DNA of 64,000 bases, taken from the NCBI RefSeq assembly GCF_050749815.1, contig NZ_CP192735.1, positions 3,162,001 to 3,226,000 of the forward strand, read 5' to 3'. Origin of the DNA: Dyella_A sp050749815 (lineage in GTDB: Bacteria > Pseudomonadota > Gammaproteobacteria > Xanthomonadales > Rhodanobacteraceae). The position numbers and the translations under genes were made by a program. Of the stretch, positions 8,187 through 16,175 are shown in pieces (position 1 is the stretch's first letter; each line of letters opens with the position of its first letter). The notes beneath the pieces were generated by a model, which made no database searches, had not been told where the DNA came from, and saw only the letters and a list, made by a program, of their open reading frames with translations.

Positions 8187-8861
8187 ATGAATCGTCGATG
8201 GGACGTCATCGCCGCCTCGCTGCTGGCGGCGGTCGCCAGCCTGGCCGGCACCGGCTCGGCACACGCGCAGGACACGGCGCAGATCGCCACCCAGGGCAAC
8301 GGCAAGGGCGCGCCCCCGTGCCTGGGCTGCCACGGCGTCGATGGAGCCGGCCAGGCGGCCGCCGGGTTTCCGCGGTTGGCCGCCCTGGACGCCACGTATC
8401 TGCGTCGCCAGCTGGACAGCTTCGCCGACGGCAGCCGCGAGAACCCGGTGATGAAGCCGATCGCCACCGCGCTCTCCAGCGAGGAACGCCAGGCGCTGGC
8501 CAACTACTACAGCCACCTGCCTCTGCCGCCGACGCTGGCGCATCCCACCGCACCGGCACCGGCGCCGGACAGCCGCGGCGCGCTGCTCGCCACGCGCGGG
8601 CGCTGGAGCCAGCAGGTGCCGGCCTGCGAGCAATGCCATGGACCGGGCGGGGTGGGCGTGGGCGCGGCGTTCCCGCCGCTGGCCGGGCAGTCCGCGGCGT
8701 ACATCACCGCGCAGCTCAAGGCCTGGCAGCAGGGCAGTCGGCACAACGACCCGCTGGCGCTGATGCAGCACATCAGCAAAGCGCTGGACGAAGAAGACAT
8801 CAAGGCGGTGGCGGCGTGGTTCGCCGCGCAGCCGCTGGATCACGCGGAGACCACGCCATGA
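8187..8861 (+). CDS. tsdB: Diheme cytochrome c, TsdB-like (cytochrome c4 type)
   Basis: 224-residue periplasmic diheme cytochrome. The signal peptide ends near residue 27 (GTGSAHAQ). Two heme sites are CLGCH (Cys45/Cys48) and CEQCH (Cys147/Cys150), each heading a repeated half with GAGQAAAGFPRLAALDATYLRRQL and GVGAAFPPLAGQSAAYITAQL, the pattern of cytochrome c4. The stop overlaps the start of the TsdA-like gene (ATGA), and TsdB in known tsdBA operons has this position and serves as electron acceptor of TsdA. The TsdB label rests on that context. Confidence 0.85.
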   Translation: MNRRWDVIAASLLAAVASLAGTGSAHAQDTAQIATQGNGKGAPPCLGCHGVDGAGQAAAGFPRLAALDATYLRRQLDSFADGSRENPVMKPIATALSSEERQALANYYSHLPLPPTLAHPTAPAPAPDSRGALLATRGRWSQQVPACEQCHGPGGVGVGAAFPPLAGQSAAYITAQLKAWQQGSRHNDPLALMQHISKALDEEDIKAVAAWFAAQPLDHAETTP

Positions 8862-9826
8862 CGCACCACCGACTCCTGCTGCCGGCGATGGGGGCGGTGA
8901 TGCTGGCCGCCTGCCAGCCCTCGTCCCCCACCAGCGACACCGGGCCGGCCAAACCGGCCTCCACCCCCACCACGCCGGCGAGCCCCGCATCGGTAGCCAA
9001 GTCGACCGCGCCGACGCCTGCCACCGCCTTCACGCCACCGCCGGAGTCGGCAATTCCCGAGGGTCCGTTCGGCGACATGGTGCGCGAGGGGCGCGAGCTG
9101 TTCGTGCATACCGCCGAGAAGGCGCCGGCGTATGTCGGCAACGGCCTGGCCTGCGCCAACTGCCACCTCGATGCGGGCCGCCAGCCGAACTCGGCGCCGC
9201 TGTGGGGCGCCTACGGCATGTATCCGGCCTACCGCAGCAAGAACAAGCACGTGAACAGCTTCGGCGAGCGGCTGCAGGGCTGCTTCAAGTACAGCATGAA
9301 CGGCAAGGCGCCGCCGCTGGACAGCCGCGAGATGCTGGCGCTGGAAACCTACGCCTACTGGATGGCCAGCGGCGCGCCGATCGGCGTGAAGCTGGACGGC
9401 GCCGGCTATCCGAAGCAGGGCTTCAAGCCGCCGCAGCCGCCGGACTACGCGCGCGGCGAGACGGTGTTCCAGCGCGACTGCGCGCTGTGCCACGGCAGCG
9501 ACGGCCAGGGTCAGAAGGTGGCCGGGCGCTACGTGTTTCCGCCGCTGTGGGGGCCCGACTCGTTCAACTGGGGCGCCGGCATGCATCAGCTCGACAATGC
9601 CGCCGCCTTCATCAAGGCGAACATGCCGCTGAGTCGCGGCAACACCTTGAGCGACCAGGACGCCTGGGACGTGGCGATGTACATGGACGCCCACGAGCGC
9701 CCGCAGGACCCACGCTTCAAGGGCGACCTTGCGCAGACCCGCAAGGATTTCCACGACACCCCGATGTCGCTCTACGGCACCACCGTCAACGGCCATCTGC
9801 TGGGCTCCCAGCCGGCCAAACGCTAG
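8858..9826 (+). CDS. tsdA: Thiosulfate dehydrogenase TsdA-like diheme cytochrome
   Basis: 322-residue exported enzyme that joins two thiosulfates to tetrathionate and passes electrons to cytochrome c. It has a lipobox (VMLAAC, Cys19) and then a Pro/Thr/Ser-rich linker. Heme 1 is at CANCH (Cys99/Cys102), followed by the TsdA signature SKNKHVNSFGERLQGCFKYS, whose Cys142 matches the unusual Cys axial ligand of heme 1. Heme 2 is at CALCH (Cys208/Cys211), with FIKANMP supplying the switching Lys/Met ligand region. The motifs make the family call strong. The direction of reaction (oxidation versus tetrathionate reduction) cannot be read from the sequence. Confidence 0.92.
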   Translation: MTHHRLLLPAMGAVMLAACQPSSPTSDTGPAKPASTPTTPASPASVAKSTAPTPATAFTPPPESAIPEGPFGDMVREGRELFVHTAEKAPAYVGNGLACANCHLDAGRQPNSAPLWGAYGMYPAYRSKNKHVNSFGERLQGCFKYSMNGKAPPLDSREMLALETYAYWMASGAPIGVKLDGAGYPKQGFKPPQPPDYARGETVFQRDCALCHGSDGQGQKVAGRYVFPPLWGPDSFNWGAGMHQLDNAAAFIKANMPLSRGNTLSDQDAWDVAMYMDAHERPQDPRFKGDLAQTRKDFHDTPMSLYGTTVNGHLLGSQPAKR

Positions 9827-9834
9827 GACCCGCC

Positions 9835-10890
9835 ATGACTGTTTCCTCCCTGCTCCGTCGCGCCGCGGCGGGGACCGGCGCCGCCTTTTTTCTCGCACTG
9901 GGCCTGGCCGGCGGCGCACGCGCCGCCGACACCCCGGTGGGCGCGACCACACTCGGCGGCAAGCTGTTTCTCGACGTCAGCCACCTCAACGCGTACCGCA
10001 ATGGCCAGCGCACCGCGACGAGCCGCGACGGGGCCGACCTCAAGCGCTTCTACCTGGACCTGGACCACCGCTTCACCGACGTGTGGTCGGCGCACCTCAC
10101 CACCGACATCAACTGGGCGCGCGACAGCTCGCCCACCGACCTGTGGCTGAAGCACGCCTACCTGCAGGGCGCCTTCAGCAAGGCGCTGGTGCTGCGCTTC
10201 GGCTCGGCGCCGTTGCCGTGGGCGGGCTTCGTGAACCAGTGGTCGGGCTATCGCTACGTGGACAAGGAGCTGGTGACGCGGTTGAAGTTCGGCGCGTCGG
10301 CCGACTGGGGCGTGCACGCGCTGGGCGCGCTCGGTGACGGCGGCCGGCTGCAGTACGCCGCCTCGGTGATCTCCGGCTCCAGCTTCAAGCACCCGCGCAC
10401 CGGCGACCGGCCCGATGTGGAAGCGCGCGTGGCGTGGCAACCGAGCGCGCACAGCGTGCTGGCGGTCGGCGGCTACGACGGTGAGCGTGCGCTGGGTGGC
10501 GGCAACCTGCCCACCTACCACACCGCTCGCCGCTGGGACGCCATGGCGGCCTACGCTACCCAGCGCGTGCGCCTGGGTGCGCAGTATTTCCGTGCGGTGG
10601 ACTGGAACCAGGTCCGCAGCCCGCGGGGCGACCGCGCCAGCGGCTGGTCGGCCTGGGCCAGCGTGGTGCTGGACCCTCGCTGGGCCGTCTTCGCCCGCTA
10701 CGACCGCGCCGACACCAGTGCATCGCTCGATCCCTCGCGGCGCGATCACTACGCCAACCTCGGCGTGGCCTACCGCGTGTCCCGGCAGGTGCAGCTGGCG
10801 GCGGTGTACAAGCGCGAGCGCATCTCGCACGAGCACCTTGCGCTCAGCTCCAGCAACGAGCTGGGCGTCTACGCGCAGATCGGCTTTTGA
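9835..10890 (+). CDS. Outer-membrane beta-barrel (porin-like) protein
   Basis: 351-residue protein with a signal peptide (cleavage near ARAAD, residue 31) and alternating aromatic/hydrophobic strands throughout, ending in a C-terminal Phe (LGVYAQIGF), the usual beta-barrel signature. Phrases such as RFYLDLDHRFTDVWSAHLTTDINW and the even strand spacing resemble porins of the O/P or carbohydrate type, but no named family is recognised. It starts 8 bases after the TsdA-like gene, so it may pass thiosulfate or tetrathionate across the outer membrane; that role is inferred from position only. Confidence 0.8.
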   Translation: MTVSSLLRRAAAGTGAAFFLALGLAGGARAADTPVGATTLGGKLFLDVSHLNAYRNGQRTATSRDGADLKRFYLDLDHRFTDVWSAHLTTDINWARDSSPTDLWLKHAYLQGAFSKALVLRFGSAPLPWAGFVNQWSGYRYVDKELVTRLKFGASADWGVHALGALGDGGRLQYAASVISGSSFKHPRTGDRPDVEARVAWQPSAHSVLAVGGYDGERALGGGNLPTYHTARRWDAMAAYATQRVRLGAQYFRAVDWNQVRSPRGDRASGWSAWASVVLDPRWAVFARYDRADTSASLDPSRRDHYANLGVAYRVSRQVQLAAVYKRERISHEHLALSSSNELGVYAQIGF

Positions 10891-10923
10891 GCGACGCGGC
10901 CACGCACGCATGAGCGAAGCGGC

Positions 10924-11760
10924 ATGAACCTCGGCCCGTGGGCGCTGGCCATCGGCCCGCTGGCCCTGCTGCTGGGTGCCATCGTGGCGCTGGCGGTGGA
11001 GGCGCGCCTGCACCGGCAGGGCGCTGCGCGCGTGGAGGGCATCCTGTGGTGGCTGCTCGGCGCCGGCGTGGTGGCCGCGCGACTGGCGCATGGCGTCGCC
11101 TGGTGGCCGGAATATGCGCGCGAGCCGGCCAGCCTGATCGACCCGCGCGCCGGCGGATTCGTCGCCTGGGCCGGCCTGCTGACGGTGCTCGGCGGCGCGG
11201 GCGTGGTGGCCTGGCGCGCGCCGGCGAAACGTCGCCCCCTGATGCTTGCCGTCGCGGCCGGTTGTCTCACCTGGGGCCTGGTGAGCCTGACCGCCTGGCG
11301 GTTGGAGCGCGCCACGCAGCAGCCGTTGCCGGCGATGGGGCTGACGGACCTGGACGGGCGCGACGTGGCGATCGATACGCTGGCCGGGCAACCGCTGGTG
11401 ATCAACGTGTGGGCCACCTGGTGCGGCCCGTGCCGGCGCGAGCTGCCGATGCTGATCGAGGCGCAGCGCCGTCTGCCGGACGTACGGTTCGTGTTCGTCG
11501 ATGCCGGCGAGACGGCCGATGCGGTGCGGCGATTCTTCTCCTCGCAGGGGCTGCAGGCGCCCCGCCATGTGCTGCTGGACACCGGCGGCGCGCTGGTCGC
11601 GCACTACAACGTGCGCGGCTATCCCACCACCTTGTTCATGGACGCGCGCGGTCAGTTGCGCGATACCCACCTGGGCGAACTGTCCGCGGCCACGCTGGCC
11701 GAATCGCTGCAGCGCGCCGCGCCCGGCACCTCATCCGACGACTCTGGAGCACACCCGTGA
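10924..11760 (+). CDS. Membrane-anchored TlpA-like thioredoxin
   Basis: 278-residue protein with three to four N-terminal transmembrane segments (residues 5-115) and a periplasmic TlpA/ResA thioredoxin domain. The active site is WCGPC (Cys167/Cys170), and the cis-Pro loop is GYPTTLFMD. Such proteins reduce disulfides in the periplasm, for example during cytochrome c maturation or for sulfur carriers. Its stop codon overlaps the start of the DsbG-like gene, so the two are likely translated together. The N-terminal membrane part is longer than in typical TlpA and resembles the Lgt-like anchor found in some TlpA fusions. Confidence 0.85.
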   Translation: MNLGPWALAIGPLALLLGAIVALAVEARLHRQGAARVEGILWWLLGAGVVAARLAHGVAWWPEYAREPASLIDPRAGGFVAWAGLLTVLGGAGVVAWRAPAKRRPLMLAVAAGCLTWGLVSLTAWRLERATQQPLPAMGLTDLDGRDVAIDTLAGQPLVINVWATWCGPCRRELPMLIEAQRRLPDVRFVFVDAGETADAVRRFFSSQGLQAPRHVLLDTGGALVAHYNVRGYPTTLFMDARGQLRDTHLGELSAATLAESLQRAAPGTSSDDSGAHP

Positions 11761-12518
11761 AACGATGGCTTGTCCTACTGGCATCCCTGGCCATGGCCGG
11801 CTGCAGCAGCGCCAGCGAGACCCCGACCTTGCCTGCGCCGGTGCAGGCGCTGGCCACCAAGGGCATCACCATCAAGGGGCCGCTGCCGGCGCCGAAGAGC
11901 TATCGCGGCTTTGTCGGCGAATACCGCGGCCGCGCCCTGCCGGTGTACCTGCTGCCGGATGGCGAGCACACGGTGATCGGCTCGCTCTACGACCGCGCCG
12001 GCAACGACCTCACCAGCGACGCTCTGGAAGCCGCCGCCGCACCGGTGCTGGATGAGACCACCTGGACCGAGCTCGGCAAGACGCGCTACATCGCCGAAGG
12101 CGCCACCCACCCCAAACGCATCGTCTACGTGTTCACCGACACCGAATGTCCGTACTGCCACAAGCTGTGGGCCGCCACCCAGCCGCTGCTGGCCGGTGGC
12201 GACGTGCAGGTACGGCACATCCTGGTGGCGGTGATCGCGCCGCAAAGTCCGTACCGGGCCGCGGCGATTCTCGACGCCGCCGACCCGCTGGCCGCACTGC
12301 AGAAGCATGAGCAGAGCTTCGGCCACAGCACGGTGGCGCCGGCCAAGACGCTCGCGCCCGCGACCGAGGCCGCGCTGGTCGCCAACGGCGAGCTGATGGA
12401 CAAGCTTGGGGTGCAGGGCACGCCCGCTACCGTGTATCGCGACGCCGATGGCGCCATCCGCATCGCCGGCGGCATGCTGCCGGACGCCCAGCTGAAGGCG
12501 ATCTTCGGCCCGCGCTGA
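11757..12518 (+). CDS. DsbG/DsbC-like thiol:disulfide isomerase lipoprotein
   Basis: 253-residue exported protein. GTG start at 11757, overlapping the previous stop (GTGA) after a TGGAG ribosome site. The lipobox is MAGC (Cys16). An N-terminal DsbC/G-like dimerisation domain (about residues 30-100) is followed by a thioredoxin fold with CPYC (Cys131/Cys134, TDTECPYCHKLW) and the cis-Pro loop VQGTPATVY. The family isomerises or protects protein thiols in the periplasm. Being co-transcribed with sulfur-oxidation genes, it may keep cytochrome or DsrE thiols in the right state; this is inference. Confidence 0.87.
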   Translation: MKRWLVLLASLAMAGCSSASETPTLPAPVQALATKGITIKGPLPAPKSYRGFVGEYRGRALPVYLLPDGEHTVIGSLYDRAGNDLTSDALEAAAAPVLDETTWTELGKTRYIAEGATHPKRIVYVFTDTECPYCHKLWAATQPLLAGGDVQVRHILVAVIAPQSPYRAAAILDAADPLAALQKHEQSFGHSTVAPAKTLAPATEAALVANGELMDKLGVQGTPATVYRDADGAIRIAGGMLPDAQLKAIFGPR

Positions 12519-12714
12519 CGCATCCGCGCTCGACGGTGTGGGGTGCGCGCCGACATCGACCGGGACCGTGCGTCCCCCATGCCGGCGGCTGACGCGATCG
12601 GTCGCCACGCCGCCTTGCGGTGGCGAAGCGGGGCACGCGTACCGGTAGCGATCGCTCCCGGTGGCCGATGGCTAAATGCCGGCTGTCCGGAAGCGGGAGG
12701 CGGCGGGCAGTTGC

Positions 12715-12759
12715 TTGCGCGGGCCTTCTGCCGCCCTGTATATTCATATCTTCGAATAT
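12715..12759 (+). promoter_or_regulatory. Promoter and inverted repeat before the BigR-type operon
   Basis: A -10 TATATT (12739-12744) lies 18 bases after a weak -35 TTGCGC (12715-12720). It overlaps a perfect inverted repeat ATATTC-N8-GAATAT (12740-12759) in an otherwise GC-rich gap. The position over the -10 fits an ArsR/BigR repressor site, plausibly used by the ArsR gene inside this operon. The remaining gap, 12519-12714, shows nothing recognisable. Confidence 0.6.
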
Positions 12760-12773
12760 TAAAAACAAAGACC

Positions 12774-13196
12774 ATGCACCCGTACCTTTCCTCTCTCCTC
12801 GGCGGCACCCTGATCGGCACCGCCGCCGTGCTGCTGATGGGCAGCCTGGGCCGGATCACCGGCATCAGCGGCATCGCCAGCGGCGTGTTCATCGGCGATC
12901 GTGGCGACCGCGGCTGGCGGGTCGCCTTCATCGCCGGCCTGATCGCCGGGCCGCTGCTGTTGGGCGTGCTCGGCCAGGACAGCGGCATCGGCGCGCCGCA
13001 GGTCGGGCTGCCGCTGATGGCGCTGGCCGGCTTGCTGGTGGGCGTGGGCACGCGTCTGGGCAGCGGCTGCACCAGCGGCCACGGCGTGTGCGGCATCGCC
13101 CGCCTGTCGCCCCGCTCCCTGCTGGCCACCGGCGTGTTCATGACCTTCGGTATCGCCACCGTGTTCGTCATGCGCCATTTGCTCGGAAACGCCTGA
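12774..13196 (+). CDS. YeeE/YedE family sulfur transporter, half 1
   Basis: 140-residue membrane protein of about four helices, half the size of full YeeE/TsuA. It carries the family Cys motif GSGCTSGHGVCG (about residues 97-108), which in YeeE proteins lines the sulfur path. The ATG at 12774 fits the family start (MHPYLSSLLGGTLIG). The partner half follows after a 2-base gap, so the two probably assemble as a heterodimer moving thiosulfate or another reduced sulfur species. In Xylella and Agrobacterium the same type belongs to the bigR operon. Confidence 0.9.
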   Translation: MHPYLSSLLGGTLIGTAAVLLMGSLGRITGISGIASGVFIGDRGDRGWRVAFIAGLIAGPLLLGVLGQDSGIGAPQVGLPLMALAGLLVGVGTRLGSGCTSGHGVCGIARLSPRSLLATGVFMTFGIATVFVMRHLLGNA

Positions 13197-13198
13197 TC

Positions 13199-13615
13199 AT
13201 GAAAATCACCATCGCACTGCTCGCCGGCCTCGTGTTCGGCCTCGGCCTGAGCCTGGGCGGGATGACCCAGCCCGCCGTGGTGCTGGGCTTCCTCGACCTG
13301 TTCGGCGCCTGGGATCCGCGCCTGGTGTTCGTGATGGGCGGCGCCGTGCTGACCACCGCGATTGGCTACCGGCTGGTGTTCCGCCGCGACCGGCCGCTGT
13401 TCGAATCGGACTTCCAGTTGCCCACCGCCCGGCGATTCGACGCGCGGCTGATCGTCGGCTCGGCGCTGTTCGGCACCGGCTGGGGCATCGCCGGCTACTG
13501 CCCGGGCCCGGCGCTGGCCTCGCTCGGTGGTGGTGCACCGTCGCTGCTGGTGCTGGTGGCCACGATGGTCGCCGGCTGGTGGCTGACGGCGAAGATTCCT
13601 GCGGCGCGCGCGTGA
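13199..13615 (+). CDS. YeeE/YedE family sulfur transporter, half 2
   Basis: 138-residue membrane protein homologous to the other YeeE half, with the typical opening GLVFGLGLSLGGMTQPAVVLGFLDLFGAWDPRL and the second Cys motif GIAGYCPGPALASL. Together with the preceding gene it covers both repeats of a full-length YeeE transporter. It lies second in the operon, and the MBL-fold dioxygenase gene begins 31 bases later. Confidence 0.9.
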   Translation: MKITIALLAGLVFGLGLSLGGMTQPAVVLGFLDLFGAWDPRLVFVMGGAVLTTAIGYRLVFRRDRPLFESDFQLPTARRFDARLIVGSALFGTGWGIAGYCPGPALASLGGGAPSLLVLVATMVAGWWLTAKIPAARA

Positions 13616-13646
13616 TCGCGCCCTCCCCACGCGACAGGAGATGACC

Positions 13647-14513
13647 ATGCAATGCCCCGACGTCAAAGCGTTCTTCGACGAACCGAGCAACACCTTCAGC
13701 TACGTGGTCAGCGACCCGGCCACCAAGCGCGCCGCGGTGATCGACAGCGTGCTTGACTACGACGCCGCCTCCGGCCGCACCCGCCATGCGTCGGCCGACG
13801 CCATCGTCGCCTGGGTGCGCGAGCAGGGCCTCAGCGTGGACTGGGTGATCGACACCCACGTGCACGCCGACCACCTTTCCGCTGCGCCGTACATCCAGCA
13901 GCAGCTGGGCGGCAAGCTGGGCATCGGCGAGCACATCCGCACCGTGCAGAGCACCTTCGGCAAGCTGTTCAACGCCGGCACCGAGTTCGCCCGCGACGGC
14001 AGCCAGTTCGATCACCTGTTCGCCGACGGCGAGCACTACCGCGTGGGCAACATCGACGCGGTGGCGATCCACACGCCCGGCCACACGCCGGCGTGCATGA
14101 CCCACGTGATCGGCGACGCAGCGTTCGTCGGCGACACGCTGTTCATGCCCGACTACGGCACCGCGCGCTGCGACTTTCCTGGCGGCGACGCGGCCACGCT
14201 GTACCGCTCGATCCAGAAGATCTACGCGCTGCCGGAATCCACGCGCATCTTCCTGTGCCACGACTACAAGGCGCCGGGACGCGACGACTACGCCTACGAG
14301 ACCACCGTGGCCGCCGAGAAGCACGGCAACCTGCACGTGCGCGACGGCGTCGACGAGGCAGCGTTCGTGCAGATGCGCACCGCGCGCGACGCCACGCTGG
14401 CGATGCCCAAGCTGATCCTGCCCTCGGTGCAGATCAACATGCGCGCCGGGCACAAGCCGCCGCCGGACGACAACGGCGTGAGCTACCTGAAGATCCCGCT
14501 CGACGCGCTCTGA
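13647..14513 (+). CDS. Persulfide dioxygenase (ETHE1/Blh-type MBL fold)
   Basis: 288-residue non-heme iron enzyme oxidising glutathione persulfide to sulfite. The metal site HVHADH (about residues 70-75), the later His in HTPGHTPACMTHV and the Asp in GDTLFMPDYGTARCDFPGG are the usual ETHE1/Blh set. ATG at 13647 is preferred over ATG at 13641 because AGGAG stands six bases before it. In other bacteria this domain is fused to a DUF442 sulfurtransferase as Blh; here DUF442 is a separate gene 35 bases downstream. Confidence 0.93.
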   Translation: MQCPDVKAFFDEPSNTFSYVVSDPATKRAAVIDSVLDYDAASGRTRHASADAIVAWVREQGLSVDWVIDTHVHADHLSAAPYIQQQLGGKLGIGEHIRTVQSTFGKLFNAGTEFARDGSQFDHLFADGEHYRVGNIDAVAIHTPGHTPACMTHVIGDAAFVGDTLFMPDYGTARCDFPGGDAATLYRSIQKIYALPESTRIFLCHDYKAPGRDDYAYETTVAAEKHGNLHVRDGVDEAAFVQMRTARDATLAMPKLILPSVQINMRAGHKPPPDDNGVSYLKIPLDAL

Positions 14514-14548
14514 ACCTCACCCGCCTCCGCTCCCCCGAGGGAATGACC

Positions 14549-14983
14549 ATGCCCATCAAACGCCTCACCGATACGCTCAGTGTCGCCCCGCAGATCAGCG
14601 AGGGCGACTTGGCCGCGCTCGCCGCGCAGGGCTTTCGCAGCGTGATCAACAACCGTCCCGACGGCGAAGCCGGCGACCAGCCGGCCAGTGCCGTGCTGGC
14701 TGCCGCCGCGGCGCGCGCGGGCCTGGCCTATCGCGACATCCCGGTGATCTCCGGCCAGCTGCAGGACGCCCAGGTGGCGGCCTTCGGCAAGGCGCTGGCC
14801 GAGCTGCCGGCGCCGGTCCTGGCGTTCTGCCGCACCGGCACGCGGTCCACCACGCTGTGGGCGCTCGACGCCGTGCGCGCACGGCCGGTCGCCGAGGTCG
14901 TGCAGACGGCCGCCGAAGCCGGTTACGACCTCGATGCCCTGCGCCCGCGACTGGAGCAGGCGCGGCAGGCGGGGCGTTCGTGA
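14549..14983 (+). CDS. DUF442/TIGR01244 sulfurtransferase-phosphatase-like protein
   Basis: 144-residue protein with a phosphatase-like fold and the P-loop FCRTGTRST (catalytic Cys near residue 97), characteristic of the DUF442 domain that forms the N-terminal half of Blh. In BigR systems this domain is thought to act as a sulfurtransferase or rhodanese substitute supplying persulfide to the dioxygenase. ATG at 14549 is chosen because GAGGG lies seven bases upstream; ATG at 14543 is also in frame. Its stop overlaps the ArsR start. Confidence 0.87.
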   Translation: MPIKRLTDTLSVAPQISEGDLAALAAQGFRSVINNRPDGEAGDQPASAVLAAAAARAGLAYRDIPVISGQLQDAQVAAFGKALAELPAPVLAFCRTGTRSTTLWALDAVRARPVAEVVQTAAEAGYDLDALRPRLEQARQAGRS

Positions 14984-15330
14984 TGGCGCCCCGCAAGGCC
15001 ACGCCGGAGTTGGCACCGACGCCAGGCGCCGAGTTGCCGATAGAGCGCATGCAGGCGTACGCCGACGAGGCGATCGCCACGCTCAAGGCGATGGCCAGCC
15101 GCAACCGGCTGATGCTGCTGTGCCAGCTGATCCCCGGCGAGCGTTCGGTGGGCGAGCTGGCGCAGGCGCTGGGGTTGGCCCAGAGCGTGGTGTCCCAGCA
15201 CCTCTCGCTGCTACGCCGCGATGGCGTGGTGAGCGGCCGGCGCGAGGCGCAGTCGATCTACTACCGCATCAGCGACGCCCGCGTACAGGCGCTGATGCAG
15301 ACGCTGTTCGACCAGTTCTGCCCCCTCTGA
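14983..15330 (+). CDS. bigR: ArsR-family repressor, BigR/SqrR type
   Basis: 115-residue winged-helix repressor. The helix-turn-helix is ERSVGELAQALGLAQSVVSQHLSLLRRDGVV and the wing SGRREAQSIYYRI. Cys residues near positions 47 (MLLCQLIPGE) and 113 (FDQFCPL) match the pair that forms an intramolecular disulfide or polysulfide in BigR/SqrR, giving persulfide sensing. The start overlaps the stop of the DUF442 gene. It probably binds the inverted repeat at 12740-12759 and controls the whole operon. Confidence 0.88.
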   Translation: MAPRKATPELAPTPGAELPIERMQAYADEAIATLKAMASRNRLMLLCQLIPGERSVGELAQALGLAQSVVSQHLSLLRRDGVVSGRREAQSIYYRISDARVQALMQTLFDQFCPL

Positions 15331-15346
15331 GCCAAGGCCACCTTTC

Positions 15347-16126
15347 ATGCTCCATCTCGATTTCATGCAGGCCCTGCTGGCGATCGCCTGCGGCTCGGCC
15401 GTCGGCTTCTCGCTGGCGCTGATCGGCGGCGGCGGCTCGATCCTCGCCGTGCCGCTGCTGCTCTACGTGGTGGGCGTGCACGATCCGCACCTGGCGATCG
15501 GCACCAGCGCGCTGGCGGTGTCGCTCAACGCGTTCGCCAACCTGATTCCCCACGCCCGCGCCGGCCACGTGCGCTGGAAGGCCGCCTTCATCTTCGCCGC
15601 CACCGGCGTCCTCGGCGCGTTCATCGGCTCGACCATCGGCAAGGCGGTGAACGGCCAGCGCCTGCTGGTGCTGTTCGCGATCCTGATGATCGTGGTCGCG
15701 CTGCTGATGCTGCGCGGTCGCCGCGGCGGCGGCCCGGACCGCTACCCGCTGCCGCACGCCAACCCGCGCCTGGCCGGCGTGGGCCTGGGCGCCGGCGCGC
15801 TGTCTGGCTTCTTCGGCATCGGCGGCGGCTTCCTGATCGTGCCGGGGCTGATGCTGGCCAGCGGCATGGAGATCATCCACGCCATCGGCACCTCGCTGTT
15901 CGCGGTGGGCGCGTTCGGCCTCACCGCCGCCACCAACTACGCCGTCTCCGGCCTGATCGACTGGCCGGTGGCGGCCGCCTTCATCGGCGGCGGCATCGCC
16001 GGCGGCTGGCTGGGCGCGCTCGGCGCGAAAAGGCTGGCGAAAACCCGTGGCGCCCTCAACGCGATCTTCGCCGGCGTGATCATCGTGGTGGCGATCTACA
16101 TGCTGGTGCACTCGCTGCGCGGCTGA
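15347..16126 (+). CDS. TauE/SafE-family sulfite exporter
   Basis: 259-residue membrane protein with eight predicted helices. The TauE repeats start with GFSLALIGGGGSILAVPLLLYVVGV and GALSGFFGIGGGFLIVPGLMLASGM, which are diagnostic. In BigR operons this protein exports sulfite made by the persulfide dioxygenase. It is the last gene of the operon, 16 bases after the repressor. Confidence 0.92.
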   Translation: MLHLDFMQALLAIACGSAVGFSLALIGGGGSILAVPLLLYVVGVHDPHLAIGTSALAVSLNAFANLIPHARAGHVRWKAAFIFAATGVLGAFIGSTIGKAVNGQRLLVLFAILMIVVALLMLRGRRGGGPDRYPLPHANPRLAGVGLGAGALSGFFGIGGGFLIVPGLMLASGMEIIHAIGTSLFAVGAFGLTAATNYAVSGLIDWPVAAAFIGGGIAGGWLGALGAKRLAKTRGALNAIFAGVIIVVAIYMLVHSLRG

Positions 16127-16140
16127 GGCCGTCCATGGCC

Positions 16141-16175
16141 GGCCGCGCGGGTGCTTACGGTGTCGCCGCGCGGCC
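16141..16175. terminator. Hairpin between convergent sulfur operon and peptidase gene
   Basis: Perfect 10-bp arms GGCCGCGCGG (16141-16150) and CCGCGCGGCC (16166-16175) with a 15-base loop. The right arm is inside the last codons of the convergent peptidase gene. There is no U-tract; it could stop readthrough in both directions. Confidence 0.4.
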
